From positions 1,848,965 through 1,912,964 of the forward strand of contig NZ_JAAOYX010000001.1 of assembly GCF_011759605.1 (NCBI RefSeq): a stretch of 64,000 nt of DNA, read 5' to 3'. The stretch is from Luteibacter sp. SG786 (GTDB lineage: Bacteria > Pseudomonadota > Gammaproteobacteria > Xanthomonadales > Rhodanobacteraceae). The stretch's first letter is position 1; every line of letters begins with the position of its first letter. The notes under the pieces were generated by a model that made no database searches, had not been told where the DNA came from, and was given only the letters and a program-made list of their open reading frames with translations. Made by a program: the position numbers and the translations under genes. Of the stretch, positions 9,799 through 17,453 are shown in pieces.

Positions 9799-10770
9799 AT
9801 GGCGAGCATATACAGGCTCGGGAAGAAATGGCGGGCGCAGGTGTCCATTCGCGGGGTGCGACAGACTGAGGTCTTTCCGACCAAGCAGCAGGCGGCTGCA
9901 TGGGCCATGGATAAGGAGGCGGCGGGTAAGGTGGGCAAGATGCCCAACCGGACCCTAGGGGATGCGCTTAAGCGATATGCCAAAGAGGTCGCCCCAGGAA
10001 GGGCAGGAGAGACATGGGAGGTAACCCGGTGTAAAGCCATGGAGAGGCTAGACATGGCGAAGATCCTCCTGAAAGACCTAGACCGATCCGACTTAGCCAG
10101 CTGGCGAGATGATCGGCTTAAGCAGGTCAAGCCTGCGACGGTCCTGCGCGACATCAATTTGCTCCGCGGGGTCTTCAAACTGTGTGCAGGTGAATGGCAA
10201 TGGATGCACACGAGCCCACTAGAAGGGCTGAAGCTGCCCAAACCACCCAAGGGTCGCCGTAGGCGTATCACCGAAGACGAAATCAAGCGCATCCGGCTGG
10301 CCGGTGGGCTCGACAAGGGCTACGCCGTCCATACCGCTACCCAGCGCACCGTGATGGCCTTCCTGCTCGCCCTGGAAACGGCCATGAGGGCAGGGGAGAT
10401 ACTGAGCCTGCGGTGGAAGTACGTAGACCTCAAGAAGCGCGTGGCTCACCTCCCCAAGACCAAGAACGGCGATGAGCGTGATGTACCGCTCTCTACAACC
10501 GCCGTAACCATCCTGAAGGCGTTTCCAACGGATCAGGACCCTATCTTCGCTCTAGGCGACCGTGAGCGCGACGCTCTATGGCGTAAGGTGATGAAGAAGG
10601 CGGCCGTCGATGACCTTCACTTTCACGATTCCCGGGCCGAAGCTATTTGGGCGCTCTCCAAGAAACTGGACGTGTTGCAGCTTGCCAGAGCCATCGGCCA
10701 CCGCGACCTTAAAAGCCTCATGATCTACTACAACGAGTCGGCCGAGGACATGGCTAAGCGGCTCGCTTAG
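9799..10770 (+). CDS. int: Phage integrase (tyrosine recombinase)
   Basis: Site-specific tyrosine recombinase of 323 residues. The N-terminus resembles phage arm-binding domains (IYRLGKKWRAQVSIRG). A SAM-like core-binding region follows, then the catalytic domain with Arg in ALETAMRAGEIL (about 197), HDSR (about 275-278), GHRDL (about 300) and the nucleophile Tyr in MIYYN (about 309-310). It lies directly inside attL and reads inward. Its 3' end overlaps that of the convergent excisionase-like gene by 17 bases. GGGGATGAGCG precedes the ATG. Confidence 0.95.
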   Translation: MASIYRLGKKWRAQVSIRGVRQTEVFPTKQQAAAWAMDKEAAGKVGKMPNRTLGDALKRYAKEVAPGRAGETWEVTRCKAMERLDMAKILLKDLDRSDLASWRDDRLKQVKPATVLRDINLLRGVFKLCAGEWQWMHTSPLEGLKLPKPPKGRRRRITEDEIKRIRLAGGLDKGYAVHTATQRTVMAFLLALETAMRAGEILSLRWKYVDLKKRVAHLPKTKNGDERDVPLSTTAVTILKAFPTDQDPIFALGDRERDALWRKVMKKAAVDDLHFHDSRAEAIWALSKKLDVLQLARAIGHRDLKSLMIYYNESAEDMAKRLA

Positions 10771-10960
10771 CCCGGTTGCGCTTCATCCAGTCCCTAATCT
10801 CGTTGGGCCACCATAAGCGGACCTTCCGGCTCAACTCAAAGGGTGCCGGGAAGTCCGGCTTACAGGCGATCCGCTCAAGGAAGTGCCTGCGGGATATTCC
10901 TCCCATGTAGTTGCGCACATCGTCCGCATTCCACATGCCTTCGTCATTCGCTGCTTTCAT
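10754..10960 (-). CDS. Excisionase-like small DNA-binding protein
   Basis: A 68-residue basic protein with a winged-helix/AlpA-like pattern: WNADDVRNYMGGISRRHF, then ..LWWPNEIRDWMKRNR. Phage Xis and AlpA proteins share this size, the 'xxVxxxxG(G/V)SRxxxxR' start and a basic end. The position is also right, as the last gene of the leftward operon abutting int. The start at 10960 is supported by GGGAGGG 6 bases upstream. Xis function is inferred from position and fold type only. Confidence 0.6.
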   Translation of the reverse strand: MKAANDEGMWNADDVRNYMGGISRRHFLERIACKPDFPAPFELSRKVRLWWPNEIRDWMKRNRAKRAA

Positions 10961-10961
10961 A

Positions 10962-11162
10962 TCATCCCTCCCCGTATCCCCATTCGGACAGCAGTCGTCG
11001 TGCCGCCCAGTCAATCCAGTGAGTAGCGTTCGTTCCTGAAAGATGCTCAGGTAGTGTGGTCATCGCCTGTACTAGCGCATGGGCCGCTGCGGCGTCGTGA
11101 GCCATCCCGCCCGGAGATTCAGATAAAACAACATTGCCGATGACCTCAGTCTTCAGCTTCAC
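10962..11162 (-). CDS. Hypothetical phage protein (66 aa)
   Basis: Starts at GTG 11162 with GGAGGG upstream and a GTGA overlap with the preceding gene. The sequence MKLKTEVIGNVVLSESPGG.. ends in ..IDWAARRLLSEWGYGEG. No function recognised. Confidence 0.6.
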   Translation of the reverse strand: MKLKTEVIGNVVLSESPGGMAHDAAAAHALVQAMTTLPEHLSGTNATHWIDWAARRLLSEWGYGEG

Positions 11163-11461
11163 TCCCCACCCTCCGCTCGCGCTTGGTCGATGGCATGATC
11201 TGCCGCCTCGCCGGTCCAACGTGAGCACCCCTTGCCAAACTTTCCATGGGCGATCCAGAAGCCCTCCGTGCCGGTGGCGTCACGTATGTGTTTGTACCTC
11301 TCAGCATCCCGCACAGCCTCAACGAGCGCGGGGCCATGGGTGCGGATAAGTTCGGCACAACGGTTGTAGAAGTCGCTCCAGCCGCTTCTGTAGGGTTCGC
11401 CAAGGCGCTCTAGGCGTGTAATGCACGACTGAATGTCTCTCAGCATCGCCTCAGTGGTCAT
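11159..11461 (-). CDS. Hypothetical phage protein (100 aa)
   Basis: Starts at ATG 11461 (MTTEAMLRDIQSCITRLERLG), with AAGGAG 7 bases upstream and an ATGA overlap with the 54-aa gene before it. The later part contains EAVRDAERYKHIRDATG and GFWIAHGKFG, a pattern seen in phage early proteins of unknown function. It is also similar to the 'EGFWIEHGNAYE' stretch in the DUF551-like gene nearby, which suggests a shared module. Confidence 0.6.
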   Translation of the reverse strand: MTTEAMLRDIQSCITRLERLGEPYRSGWSDFYNRCAELIRTHGPALVEAVRDAERYKHIRDATGTEGFWIAHGKFGKGCSRWTGEAADHAIDQARAEGGE

Positions 11462-11622
11462 TTTCTCACTCCTTCGCATTGGCAGGCGCACGTCTCAAAC
11501 ATCCCCGGCCCGACAAGCAGTCCATCCCAATCACGGCACCAGTGCCAGCCCTCAGCTATCTCGTCTTGCGTCAGTTCGCCTATGCCCCTCCACATGAGAT
11601 CGTTGTAGCGCTCCTGTTTCAT
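11458..11622 (-). CDS. Small cysteine-containing phage protein (54 aa)
   Basis: A short open frame starting MKQERYNDLMWRGIGEL and ending ..FETCACQCEGVRK. It is joined by ATGA overlaps to both neighbours, and GGAGGG lies 5-6 bases before the start. The C-terminal CACQC is notable. No function recognised. The overlaps are the main support that it is translated. Confidence 0.55.
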   Translation of the reverse strand: MKQERYNDLMWRGIGELTQDEIAEGWHWCRDWDGLLVGPGMFETCACQCEGVRK

Positions 11623-11888
11623 TTACCCTCCATCGCCGCGATGAGGGCGGCTTTCATTGCTTTCCGATATTCAGCGCGAGTTTCTTCCGTGCAGGTTTCC
11701 CATGGACTCAACATTCCCATCCCGCGCACCTCCATGTGCTTCTTCGCGGCCCTCTCCACCATCGCCTCATCCACCTCGCGCTCGATGTGGGAGCGTAGGA
11801 CAGAGATGGCCTCAAGTGCATCCGACAGGTTATCCGGCGATATGAAGTATCTGAGTCGATCAAAAGCCTGCTCAACCGTCATGCTCAT
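11619..11888 (-). CDS. Hypothetical phage protein (89 aa)
   Basis: MSMTVEQAFDRLRYFIS...LRSHIEREVDEAMVERAAKKH..., a mainly helical acidic/basic protein resembling phage early proteins of unknown role. The start at 11888 overlaps the stop of the Lar-like gene (ATGA). ATG 11882 is an alternative. Confidence 0.6.
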   Translation of the reverse strand: MSMTVEQAFDRLRYFISPDNLSDALEAISVLRSHIEREVDEAMVERAAKKHMEVRGMGMLSPWETCTEETRAEYRKAMKAALIAAMEGK

Positions 11889-12073
11889 TTCGCGTCTCCG
11901 GTGCGGGTGTTCCAGGCGGCTATAGCTTGAGCCTTCTGGTCTCCGCTGTGATAGCCGAAGTTGCCAGAACATGCCCCGCAATCGCCGTTGGTGCACTCAA
12001 CATATGCCTCGCATGTGTCCTGTATGAACTCTGCCTCGTGTCCGCAAAAGGGGCAGTTTAGAATCTCGCTCAT
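11885..12073 (-). CDS. Lar-like restriction-alleviation family zinc protein
   Basis: A 62-residue protein with a zinc-ribbon layout: CPFCGHEAEF at residues 7-16, CTNGDCGACSG at about 27-37, then the family end KAQAIAAWNTR. This matches the Lar/restriction-alleviation family of phages, whose founding member (Rac prophage Lar) modulates type I restriction. Assignment to the family is from the motif; activity is not shown. It overlaps both neighbours by 4 bases in the leftward operon. Confidence 0.75.
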   Translation of the reverse strand: MSEILNCPFCGHEAEFIQDTCEAYVECTNGDCGACSGNFGYHSGDQKAQAIAAWNTRTGDAK

Positions 12074-12432
12074 TCCCCATCCTCCTTCGGCGGTTTGGGT
12101 AGGGGCTGCCAGTGTGTATATGGTGCTTCCTGAGTTGGGCCTCTGCTACCAGGAGGTGCAACGGTGCAAAAGTGCTCATATGCATTTCCATGCTCGATCC
12201 AGAATCCTTCCTCTTTGGCATCGAGCATCTGGTGAAACTCGCCGTCCTCATGCCATCCAACGAGAACCGTAGCTCCGTTAGGCGCACTATCAATCGTTCT
12301 CCACCCACAATCGCCACTTACAGACTTCGCGTGCGCTAGCCAGCCGTCAATGAAGCCAGACCTCTCTATGCGGTGGACTTGCAACCTATTAGCCGCGTGA
12401 TTAGCAGCCTTTCGCTCGTCTTCAATCTTCAC
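12070..12432 (-). CDS. DUF551-like phage protein
   Basis: A 120-residue protein with the DUF551 pattern CGWRTIDSAPNGATVLVGW followed by THWQPLPKPPKE near the C-terminus. DUF551 proteins are common in lambdoid early operons and have no known function. The N-terminal 45 residues (MKIEDERKAANHAANRL.. GFIDGWLAHA) form a separate helical module. Confidence 0.7.
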   Translation of the reverse strand: MKIEDERKAANHAANRLQVHRIERSGFIDGWLAHAKSVSGDCGWRTIDSAPNGATVLVGWHEDGEFHQMLDAKEEGFWIEHGNAYEHFCTVAPPGSRGPTQEAPYTHWQPLPKPPKEDGE

Positions 12433-12616
12433 TACTGCACCTCGCTACCCGCATCACGGGTGTCTTCGGTTTCGTCGTCCAATTTCGCGCTGCATGGCTT
12501 TGCCCACGAAAGGATGCGGAGGTGCCGACCTTGCGCATCGCCTCGGCCTTCGATGCCGCCTCTACGGTCCAATACTCGAATCCTCGGACGGGAACGCGGA
12601 CGACGTAATTACCCAC
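12422..12616 (-). CDS. Hypothetical phage protein (64 aa)
   Basis: MGNYVVRVPVRGFEYWTVEAASKAEA has the look of a small beta-strand phage domain with the 'xYWTVEAxSxxEA' pattern. It overlaps the downstream gene by 11 bases and the upstream gene by 8. Function unknown. Confidence 0.6.
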   Translation of the reverse strand: MGNYVVRVPVRGFEYWTVEAASKAEAMRKVGTSASFRGQSHAARNWTTKPKTPVMRVARCSSED

Positions 12617-13526
12617 GGTCCACCTCCGGTGCGGCGGCGAGCATGGCCCGGTAGATGCCGTTCACGGTTGCCTTGCCCTCGCCGACTTTATCGACGTACA
12701 GAGCAGCAGCGACGCTCATTCCGGTCACGGGCTCGACCGGCACGAGCTTCCACCCCTCCGGCACCACCGCCCCGGCGCTGGGCGAGGCGTTCAGTCGCTT
12801 GCACATCCAGTCGAAGACCGCGTCGCGCATGCCCGGTGCCGCGCACACACCGGCCTCCCAGTCTTCGCGGGCCACACGGAACGACCCATGGCACAAGAAT
12901 CCGTTGCCGTGGTGCCAACGTCCAGCTAGAGGAGGCTCCGTCACCTCGGCAGGCGTGGGGACAGCCGGGCGCGGGGTGACGTCGAGCGCGCCGCACACGT
13001 CCACCAGCATCATCGCCATGTTCGCCACGTCCGCGCCGTACTCGCGGATGCGTTCCTGGTCGTCGTCCTTCGCGGCTTTCTGAAGCTTCGCGAGGTGATA
13101 GAAGATTTCCAGTAGCGCCGTCTTCCGGTCCATCGCGAGCCAGCCCGGACGGTCGCCCTTGCCGGCGTTGGCGTGTAGTTCGCGGTCCATGAGCACGAGG
13201 AACGGCCGTAGCACATCGCCGTACTTGCCAGAAAGCACTCCATCGCCCACCGCCTGCTCGGGCTTCGGCTGGGCGGCGTATAGCAATGTTCCTTCCGGCA
13301 GGACCGGCACTCCATCCAGCACAACTGCCTCCATAGCTTCACCGCTTCGTGCCAAGCCCGAGTAAGTGACATGCCGGATCACAGCCATCGGCTCGCCCCT
13401 CGGCTGCTCGGCGGGCTGGGAGGAGAGGTGGGCGTCGATGGCGTCAATCCACCGCCCATACTTACCCGAGCGCTCCGCCATCTCTGCGCGCATTTCTTGC
13501 AGCGTCATTGTCTCTTTCGTGCTCAT
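12609..13526 (-). CDS. Mosaic phage protein with MazG-like central helices
   Basis: At 305 residues this is the largest gene of the leftward operon. The N-terminus has a helical segment (RSGKYGRWIDAIDAHL). The middle (MDRELHANAGKGDRPGWL... LLEIFYHLAKLQKA... YGADVANMAMMLVDVCG) resembles helical MazG-like nucleotide-hydrolase modules of phages. The C-terminus has VPEGWKLVPVEPV, a motif shared by many phage early proteins. The catalytic identity is uncertain because no clear EExxE metal motif is seen. It probably arose by module fusion. Its local GC is higher than that of neighbouring early genes. Confidence 0.6.
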   Translation of the reverse strand: MSTKETMTLQEMRAEMAERSGKYGRWIDAIDAHLSSQPAEQPRGEPMAVIRHVTYSGLARSGEAMEAVVLDGVPVLPEGTLLYAAQPKPEQAVGDGVLSGKYGDVLRPFLVLMDRELHANAGKGDRPGWLAMDRKTALLEIFYHLAKLQKAAKDDDQERIREYGADVANMAMMLVDVCGALDVTPRPAVPTPAEVTEPPLAGRWHHGNGFLCHGSFRVAREDWEAGVCAAPGMRDAVFDWMCKRLNASPSAGAVVPEGWKLVPVEPVTGMSVAAALYVDKVGEGKATVNGIYRAMLAAAPEVDRG

Positions 13527-13705
13527 TCGACTACCTCCGTTTTTACGGATACGGAATCAGCGAATTCAAGGAACAGGAACACATCACCCTCGGCACCCTT
13601 TCGGTCAATCTCAGCCATCTTGTGAATGTCGGTCTCACCTTCGTAGTGATCTACTACCGGCTCGTATTCCCTGACAACGGTCATGGTTAAGCGAATCTTG
13701 CTCAT
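13523..13705 (-). CDS. Hypothetical phage protein (60 aa)
   Basis: MSKIRLTMTVVREYEPVVDHYEG..., a short acidic beta-type protein with 4-base overlaps at both ends. Function unknown. Confidence 0.6.
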   Translation of the reverse strand: MSKIRLTMTVVREYEPVVDHYEGETDIHKMAEIDRKGAEGDVFLFLEFADSVSVKTEVVE

Positions 13706-14094
13706 GTGCGGCTCCTGGCGGCGTCGATAAGGCGAACAATGGCTTGCTCGTCCTTGCCGTCGATGCTTGTCCCATTCGTGGTTTCATAGCCATCAGCGAC
13801 CTTGCTCCACCAGCAGATGAGGAACTTGGCACGCGAACCACCCTTGTTGTTCTCTGCGACGAGCCAGCGCCAACGCTCTGCGTCCTCTAGGGCGGCATCT
13901 AATGCCTCTACGGCCTGATCCCATCCCTTATTAAGCCTCTCAGCATCCGCCTCAAGCTCAGCAATGCGGGCGGCGTCGGAGGCGGCTTGGCGGAGCATTT
14001 TCCCTATGACGTGAAGATCGCAAGGCAGATGCGTATCGCCATGAACCTTACGGGCCATTTCGCGTAGCTGATCGGGGGTGTAGTGCTTACTCAT
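13702..14094 (-). CDS. Hypothetical phage protein with coiled coil (130 aa)
   Basis: A central coiled-coil stretch (about residues 35-75: AARIAELEADAERLNKG... ALDAALEDAERWRWLVAENN) is followed by a short C-terminal domain ending ..IVRLIDAARSRT. The 'AERWRWLV..' to 'IDAA' pattern recurs in phage early proteins of unknown function. ATGA overlaps both sides. Confidence 0.6.
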   Translation of the reverse strand: MSKHYTPDQLREMARKVHGDTHLPCDLHVIGKMLRQAASDAARIAELEADAERLNKGWDQAVEALDAALEDAERWRWLVAENNKGGSRAKFLICWWSKVADGYETTNGTSIDGKDEQAIVRLIDAARSRT

Positions 14095-14378
14095 GACTCC
14101 CTCCGCTCAGGCGTTGTGGTGGTGTACTTGTCCAGTTGGGAGCGCTGGCGACGCGACATTGGCTTACCTTCAGCTTGTGCAACCGTAGCGATTGCCAGGT
14201 ACGCAGCATCGAACCAAGCAGGTGATGGACGGCCGTCATCGCACTGACCGGTTCGGTAGTTGGCGTAGACCTTCTCCTGCACGTCAGGAGGAACCAGCCG
14301 CCAGTGGTAGGCGCACATCAGGTGCTTAGGCGGGCAACCAGCGTTGCAGTAATTCGCGTGGCATGTGTGTGACATCAC
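14091..14378 (-). CDS. Cysteine/histidine-rich phage protein (95 aa)
   Basis: The N-terminus HTCHANYCNAGCPPKHLMCAYHW has four Cys and several His residues in a likely zinc site, followed by WRLVPPDVQEKVYANYRTGQ. The combination is typical of a conserved phage family without assigned function. The start may be the second Met. Confidence 0.65.
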   Translation of the reverse strand: MMSHTCHANYCNAGCPPKHLMCAYHWRLVPPDVQEKVYANYRTGQCDDGRPSPAWFDAAYLAIATVAQAEGKPMSRRQRSQLDKYTTTTPERRES

Positions 14379-14557
14379 TCCCCCTTAGCCCTGACTTCAA
14401 GGATGCTGCTCAATACAACCGATCCGGCATCTGTCACTGCCTCGGCGTAGAAATTCGGGCAGACGATGTAGCGAACTTCACCGATGACGATTCGGCCATT
14501 GCTACGAAAGCTGATCCAGTCACCAGCCTTCACGTCTGGAGCTACGACGTGTTTCAT
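14375..14557 (-). CDS. Hypothetical phage protein (60 aa)
   Basis: MKHVVAPDVKAGDWISFRSNGRIVIGEVRYI... looks like a small beta-barrel (SH3-like) protein. Overlaps both neighbours by 4 bases. Function unknown. Confidence 0.6.
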   Translation of the reverse strand: MKHVVAPDVKAGDWISFRSNGRIVIGEVRYIVCPNFYAEAVTDAGSVVLSSILEVRAKGE

Positions 14558-14790
14558 CCCTTCTCTCCTTCCAGTGCGCGGCGGGCGATACCCGCATAGC
14601 TCTCGGCATCAGAAGCATCTATAGGTCCTAGTTCGGAGTCCTCGACAATGCTCATGAGAGCGCTCCTATACCTATTCCGCTCGGCTTGGAGGGCTTGGAA
14701 TTCTTCGTGAGGTACGTACTTCGGTTCAGGTCCCGGCCCGAAAGACTCATCGGCACTGATTTGGTGCCGGTCGAGGATCGTAGGCTTCAT
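14554..14790 (-). CDS. Hypothetical phage protein (78 aa)
   Basis: MKPTILDRHQISADESF.. with a helical segment EEFQALQAERNRYRSALMSIVED and end SYAGIARRALEGEKG. The layout (short coiled coil, then 'IARRAL') recurs in phage early proteins. Function unknown. Confidence 0.6.
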   Translation of the reverse strand: MKPTILDRHQISADESFGPGPEPKYVPHEEFQALQAERNRYRSALMSIVEDSELGPIDASDAESYAGIARRALEGEKG

Positions 14791-15083
14791 ACACCACCCC
14801 TGAACTTGGAGAGGGCTTCGCGGGCTTCATGAATTCGCGCCCATTCGGCGGGACCGTTCGTTTCGCTTGAATCAGCGATGGGCAGAAGTTCTTCCAGCGC
14901 CTCCATCAACCCCGCAACCTGCGACTCTGTTTCCAGTGCGTCGTCATAAAGCAGCCTTGCAGTATCTCTGGCGGCCTTAAGGTCGCTCGATGGATCGTTC
15001 TCGTGCATCGCGTGGAGGTAGTTCCAGACAGCGAGTGCGTCCTTCCTTCGGTTATTCGCCGTGTACCGCCTGCCCATACTCAT
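14787..15083 (-). CDS. Hypothetical phage protein (98 aa)
   Basis: Helical protein, MSMGRRYTANNRRKDALAVW..., with an acidic middle (TESQVAGLMEALEELLPI) and end ALSKFRGGV. ATGA overlaps at both ends. Function unknown. Confidence 0.6.
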   Translation of the reverse strand: MSMGRRYTANNRRKDALAVWNYLHAMHENDPSSDLKAARDTARLLYDDALETESQVAGLMEALEELLPIADSSETNGPAEWARIHEAREALSKFRGGV

Positions 15084-15346
15084 GCGGCACCTGTTAGGCG
15101 AGTTGGTTTGCGCTTCATGGCCTCATCAATAAGCAGGCGCCCGGCATCTGTGAGTCCGTAGTAACCTGTTTTCCAGCCAGGACGAGCTAGCTTACGTCTA
15201 ACGAGGGCACGACATCCGGAAAGAAGAGGCGCTGCGCCGTAACCTGCGACCTGTCGATCCCAATGCTCGCTACGCGACAGAAAGCGAATTGCCTTCCATT
15301 GCGTAGCGCTAAGTTCGGGGATGACCACATCCACCTCACCATTCAT
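15080..15346 (-). CDS. Small winged-helix-like phage protein (88 aa)
   Basis: IPELSATQWKAIRFLS... ALVRRKLARPGWKTGYYGLTDAGRLLIDEA has the MarR-like 'xYGLTDAGRxL' wing ending, suggesting a winged-helix DNA-binding fold. It lies directly downstream of ssb (10-base gap). The specific role is unknown. Confidence 0.6.
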   Translation of the reverse strand: MNGEVDVVIPELSATQWKAIRFLSRSEHWDRQVAGYGAAPLLSGCRALVRRKLARPGWKTGYYGLTDAGRLLIDEAMKRKPTRLTGAA

Positions 15347-15356
15347 CGTCAGGGCC

Positions 15357-15794
15357 TCAGTAGTAGGAGTGGGGGCGGAATGGGGCGAATGGGATCGAAT
15401 CGTCCTCTAACCCTCCCGTCCCGGCATCGCCATATGACTGCTCACGCTGCCGTCTTGGAGCCTGTCGCTGCTGCGGTCGTTCCTGACTGTCTGACGCCTG
15501 CTTTCCGCCCACCAGCTTGATGTCAGCCACGCGAACCGTGAGATAGGTCTTTCCCTCATGCTCACGCGTCCCAAGCTCACCCTGCACAAGTACCTGCGCG
15601 CCCTTAATCAAGTACTGAGAGACACCCTCGTACCGCTTACCCCATGCCGAACAGTCAAGCCAGATGGTCTGCTTCTTGTCGCCATATCCGGAATCGACGG
15701 CCAGTGAGAAACCGGTGACCGGTTCACCATTTCCCGTGTACCGGGTCACGGCGTCTTTGCCGATGCGGCCAACGTCGGAGAAGTTGATGCTCAT
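15357..15794 (-). CDS. ssb: Phage single-stranded DNA-binding protein
   Basis: OB-fold SSB of 145 residues. The N-terminus INFSDVGRIGKDAVTRYTGNGEPVTGFSLAVD and LDCSAWGKRYEG... YLIKGAQVLVQGELG follow the SSB pattern. The C-terminal third is a Q/R-rich linker. An acidic DDSIPF resembling the partner-binding tip is present, but it is followed by nine more residues (APFRPHSYY), unlike most host SSBs. It is paired with the ERF gene upstream, consistent with ssDNA annealing recombination. Confidence 0.9.
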   Translation of the reverse strand: MSINFSDVGRIGKDAVTRYTGNGEPVTGFSLAVDSGYGDKKQTIWLDCSAWGKRYEGVSQYLIKGAQVLVQGELGTREHEGKTYLTVRVADIKLVGGKQASDSQERPQQRQAPRRQREQSYGDAGTGGLEDDSIPFAPFRPHSYY

Positions 15795-15796
15795 AG

Positions 15797-16510
15797 TTAT
15801 GCGGCCTCCTGGGCTGGCTTGGACTTGGCGGCGGCGTCGGCACGCTTGAGGGCGCTCCGCTGCTTGCTGTCGAAACGGGTCCAGAGGGCGATCTTCTCGT
15901 CAGAACTCAAGTTCTGGCTCTGGATGTGGTCGTGTGCGGCCACGGCGTCTTCGGAATCGAGAAGCGCTATAGCCTGAGTGGCAATCTCCATGAGGAAAGC
16001 CTGTTCTTCCTCGCCCATGGCCTCCCAAGCTCCCTCGGTCGGCGTTCCGGCTATATGGCGAGCCTGCGGGCGACCCGTTGCCTTCACTTCGTGCGAGGAC
16101 GCGTCAGCGTCGTTGTCGCCCTCGGTAGGAATGGCGAATGTCTGGAAGGCGGCGTACTTGTAGGCTGCACTCATTGCCTTGTTGGTGGCCTTGTCGCCAC
16201 GGTCCATCGCTTCGCCGAACGTACGCACCGTGTGCTTGCTGCCGTCCTCGGCCGAGACGAGATCGAATTCGGCCTCAACGGTCACGTAGAACAGGGCATT
16301 GCCGCCCTTGGCCGTTCGCTCGATCACTTCGCGGTTGAGCATACGAGGAAGTACGCACAGGCCGTGCTTGGCAAGGAGCGGCGACAGAGCGTTGTAGACC
16401 GCATCAATGCCGCGGAACTTGTACTTATCGAATGTGTTCTCGCTGTCCTTGCCGATGCCGGTTGCCGCAAGGTCGCGCTGTACCGCGTTGATAGCCTGGA
16501 AAACGTTCAT
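15797..16510 (-). CDS. ERF-family single-strand annealing recombinase
   Basis: A 237-residue protein with the ERF core: FDKYKFRGIDAVYNALSPLL, then LPRMLNREV... and GEAMDRGDKATNKAMSAAYK. ERF proteins (P22 Erf type) anneal complementary ssDNA during phage recombination and genome circularisation. A helical C-terminal tail is rich in A, K and S. It is followed after 2 bases by ssb. No exonuclease partner gene is seen beside it. Confidence 0.9.
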   Translation of the reverse strand: MNVFQAINAVQRDLAATGIGKDSENTFDKYKFRGIDAVYNALSPLLAKHGLCVLPRMLNREVIERTAKGGNALFYVTVEAEFDLVSAEDGSKHTVRTFGEAMDRGDKATNKAMSAAYKYAAFQTFAIPTEGDNDADASSHEVKATGRPQARHIAGTPTEGAWEAMGEEEQAFLMEIATQAIALLDSEDAVAAHDHIQSQNLSSDEKIALWTRFDSKQRSALKRADAAAKSKPAQEAA

Positions 16511-16512
16511 TT

Positions 16513-16584
16513 CTATCCCTCGTCTACTGCATCTTCGTCGGTAGGAAACTGCTCGGAGGCGTATTTCTCGCTCTCGGACTGCAT
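16513..16584 (-). CDS. Possible micro-ORF (23 aa)
   Basis: MQSESEKYASEQFPTDEDAVDEG, very acidic, ends 2 bases before the ERF start. AGAGG lies 5-6 bases upstream and a stop precedes it in frame. It fills the gap between ERF and the next gene. It could be real or a chance frame. Confidence 0.35.
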   Translation of the reverse strand: MQSESEKYASEQFPTDEDAVDEG

Positions 16585-16630
16585 AAGATCCTCTGCCCGT
16601 TATCGGACGGGCGACCGTGTTGGTGTTGGG

Positions 16631-17050
16631 TTAGCCCCAGGTGCGATGTACTTCGGCTACCGTTTCATGGCCGTCGTACTCGTCAATTTCCCACTGGATG
16701 CCATCAGGTATTTCAACGATTTTTAGGGCAGCGTATTGGCCGCTAGCCTTGTCGCCAAGCTCGCGCACCACCCGAATAAGCAGCGGGTCGTCGCGCTCGA
16801 TATCTCGGTCACAGATGGTCAACTTCGTATGCAATTCGTTGCTACGAATACGCTCGGCGTCGCTGGCAGACTTCCAGTCATCCTCACCAAGAATTCCATC
16901 CCTGAAATCCTCGGGCACCGTCCAGTAGGTAGTGAAGCTGTACTCCGTCTTTTCTGGATAAAGCTTCAATCCCTTCAATTCGGCGTAACGCTTAATTCCA
17001 TCCTCGGATAAGCTGAATCCGCCGAAGCACTTATTGATGACAACTTCCAT
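16631..17050 (-). CDS. Hypothetical phage protein (139 aa)
   Basis: Starts at ATG 17050 (MEVVINKCFGGFSLS) with AGAGGA upstream. Contains KCFGGFSLSEDGIKRYAELKG, then RDDPLLIRVVRELG and IVEIPDGIQWEIDEYDG. This matches a widespread phage/bacterial hypothetical family with that GGFxLS...RDDPxLVxVVxELG pattern. Function unknown. It is the first gene below the structured non-coding block. Confidence 0.75.
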   Translation of the reverse strand: MEVVINKCFGGFSLSEDGIKRYAELKGLKLYPEKTEYSFTTYWTVPEDFRDGILGEDDWKSASDAERIRSNELHTKLTICDRDIERDDPLLIRVVRELGDKASGQYAALKIVEIPDGIQWEIDEYDGHETVAEVHRTWG

Positions 17051-17178
17051 CGAGTATTCCTCTCTGTGATTAAGCGGACCGGCCCGCGCTGATCTCGGGC
17101 TTTGTGACCACGATGCTCGGCCAGAGTCACTCGCCATTATTTGAGCAGTGCAGAGCGCATCAGCCTGCGCATTCGGTC

Positions 17179-17336
17179 CTAGTGAGGCTGCTGAACCGGC
17201 CACTCACCGCTGCATTAAGCGGGGCTCCAACTTTCCAACAGCCTCACTAGAGCTCTTATGTCCTGAAGGGCGGCAGGGCGCGTTACTGGTGTGAGGCCAC
17301 GCGCGGGAACCCAGGAGTGCGGCACCAGTTACCGTG
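17179..17336 (-). ncRNA. Structured non-coding block in the leftward operon
   Basis: About 280 bases (17051-17336) hold no convincing gene. Within them CTAGTGAGGCTG (17179-17190) and CAGCCTCACTAG (17239-17250) are perfect inverted repeats enclosing a nested CCGCT/AGCGG stem. A second near-perfect pair, GTTACTGGTG and CACCAGTTAC, lies at about 17282-17331. This could be an mRNA leader, an attenuator or a separate RNA. Family not recognised. Confidence 0.4.
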
Positions 17337-17453
17337 TCAGTGCTTAACCAGCCAGAACAGCACGCCCATGAATATGTGCGGCAGCAGAATGGCGGTGAGT
17401 GCTATCTCAAAATCGGTGGGCTTGGACATCCACCAGCGCAGGAGGCGGGTCAT
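17337..17453 (-). CDS. Single-span membrane microprotein (38 aa)
   Basis: MTRLLRWWMSKPTDFEIALT followed by the hydrophobic segment AILLPHIFMGVLFWLVKH. The ATG at 17453 overlaps the upstream stop (ATGA), which supports coupled translation. An internal ATG (MSKPTD) is possible. One transmembrane helix near the C-terminus. Function unknown. Confidence 0.5.
   Translation of the reverse strand: MTRLLRWWMSKPTDFEIALTAILLPHIFMGVLFWLVKH

Noticed and set aside
11479..12272. Plus-strand frames opposite the small leftward genes
   Set aside because: The minus-strand chain of overlapping genes with RBSs and the Lar/DUF551 motifs explains the region.
15926..16726. Plus-strand frame opposite ERF
   Set aside because: Antisense to a clear ERF gene, with no RBS or protein-like pattern.
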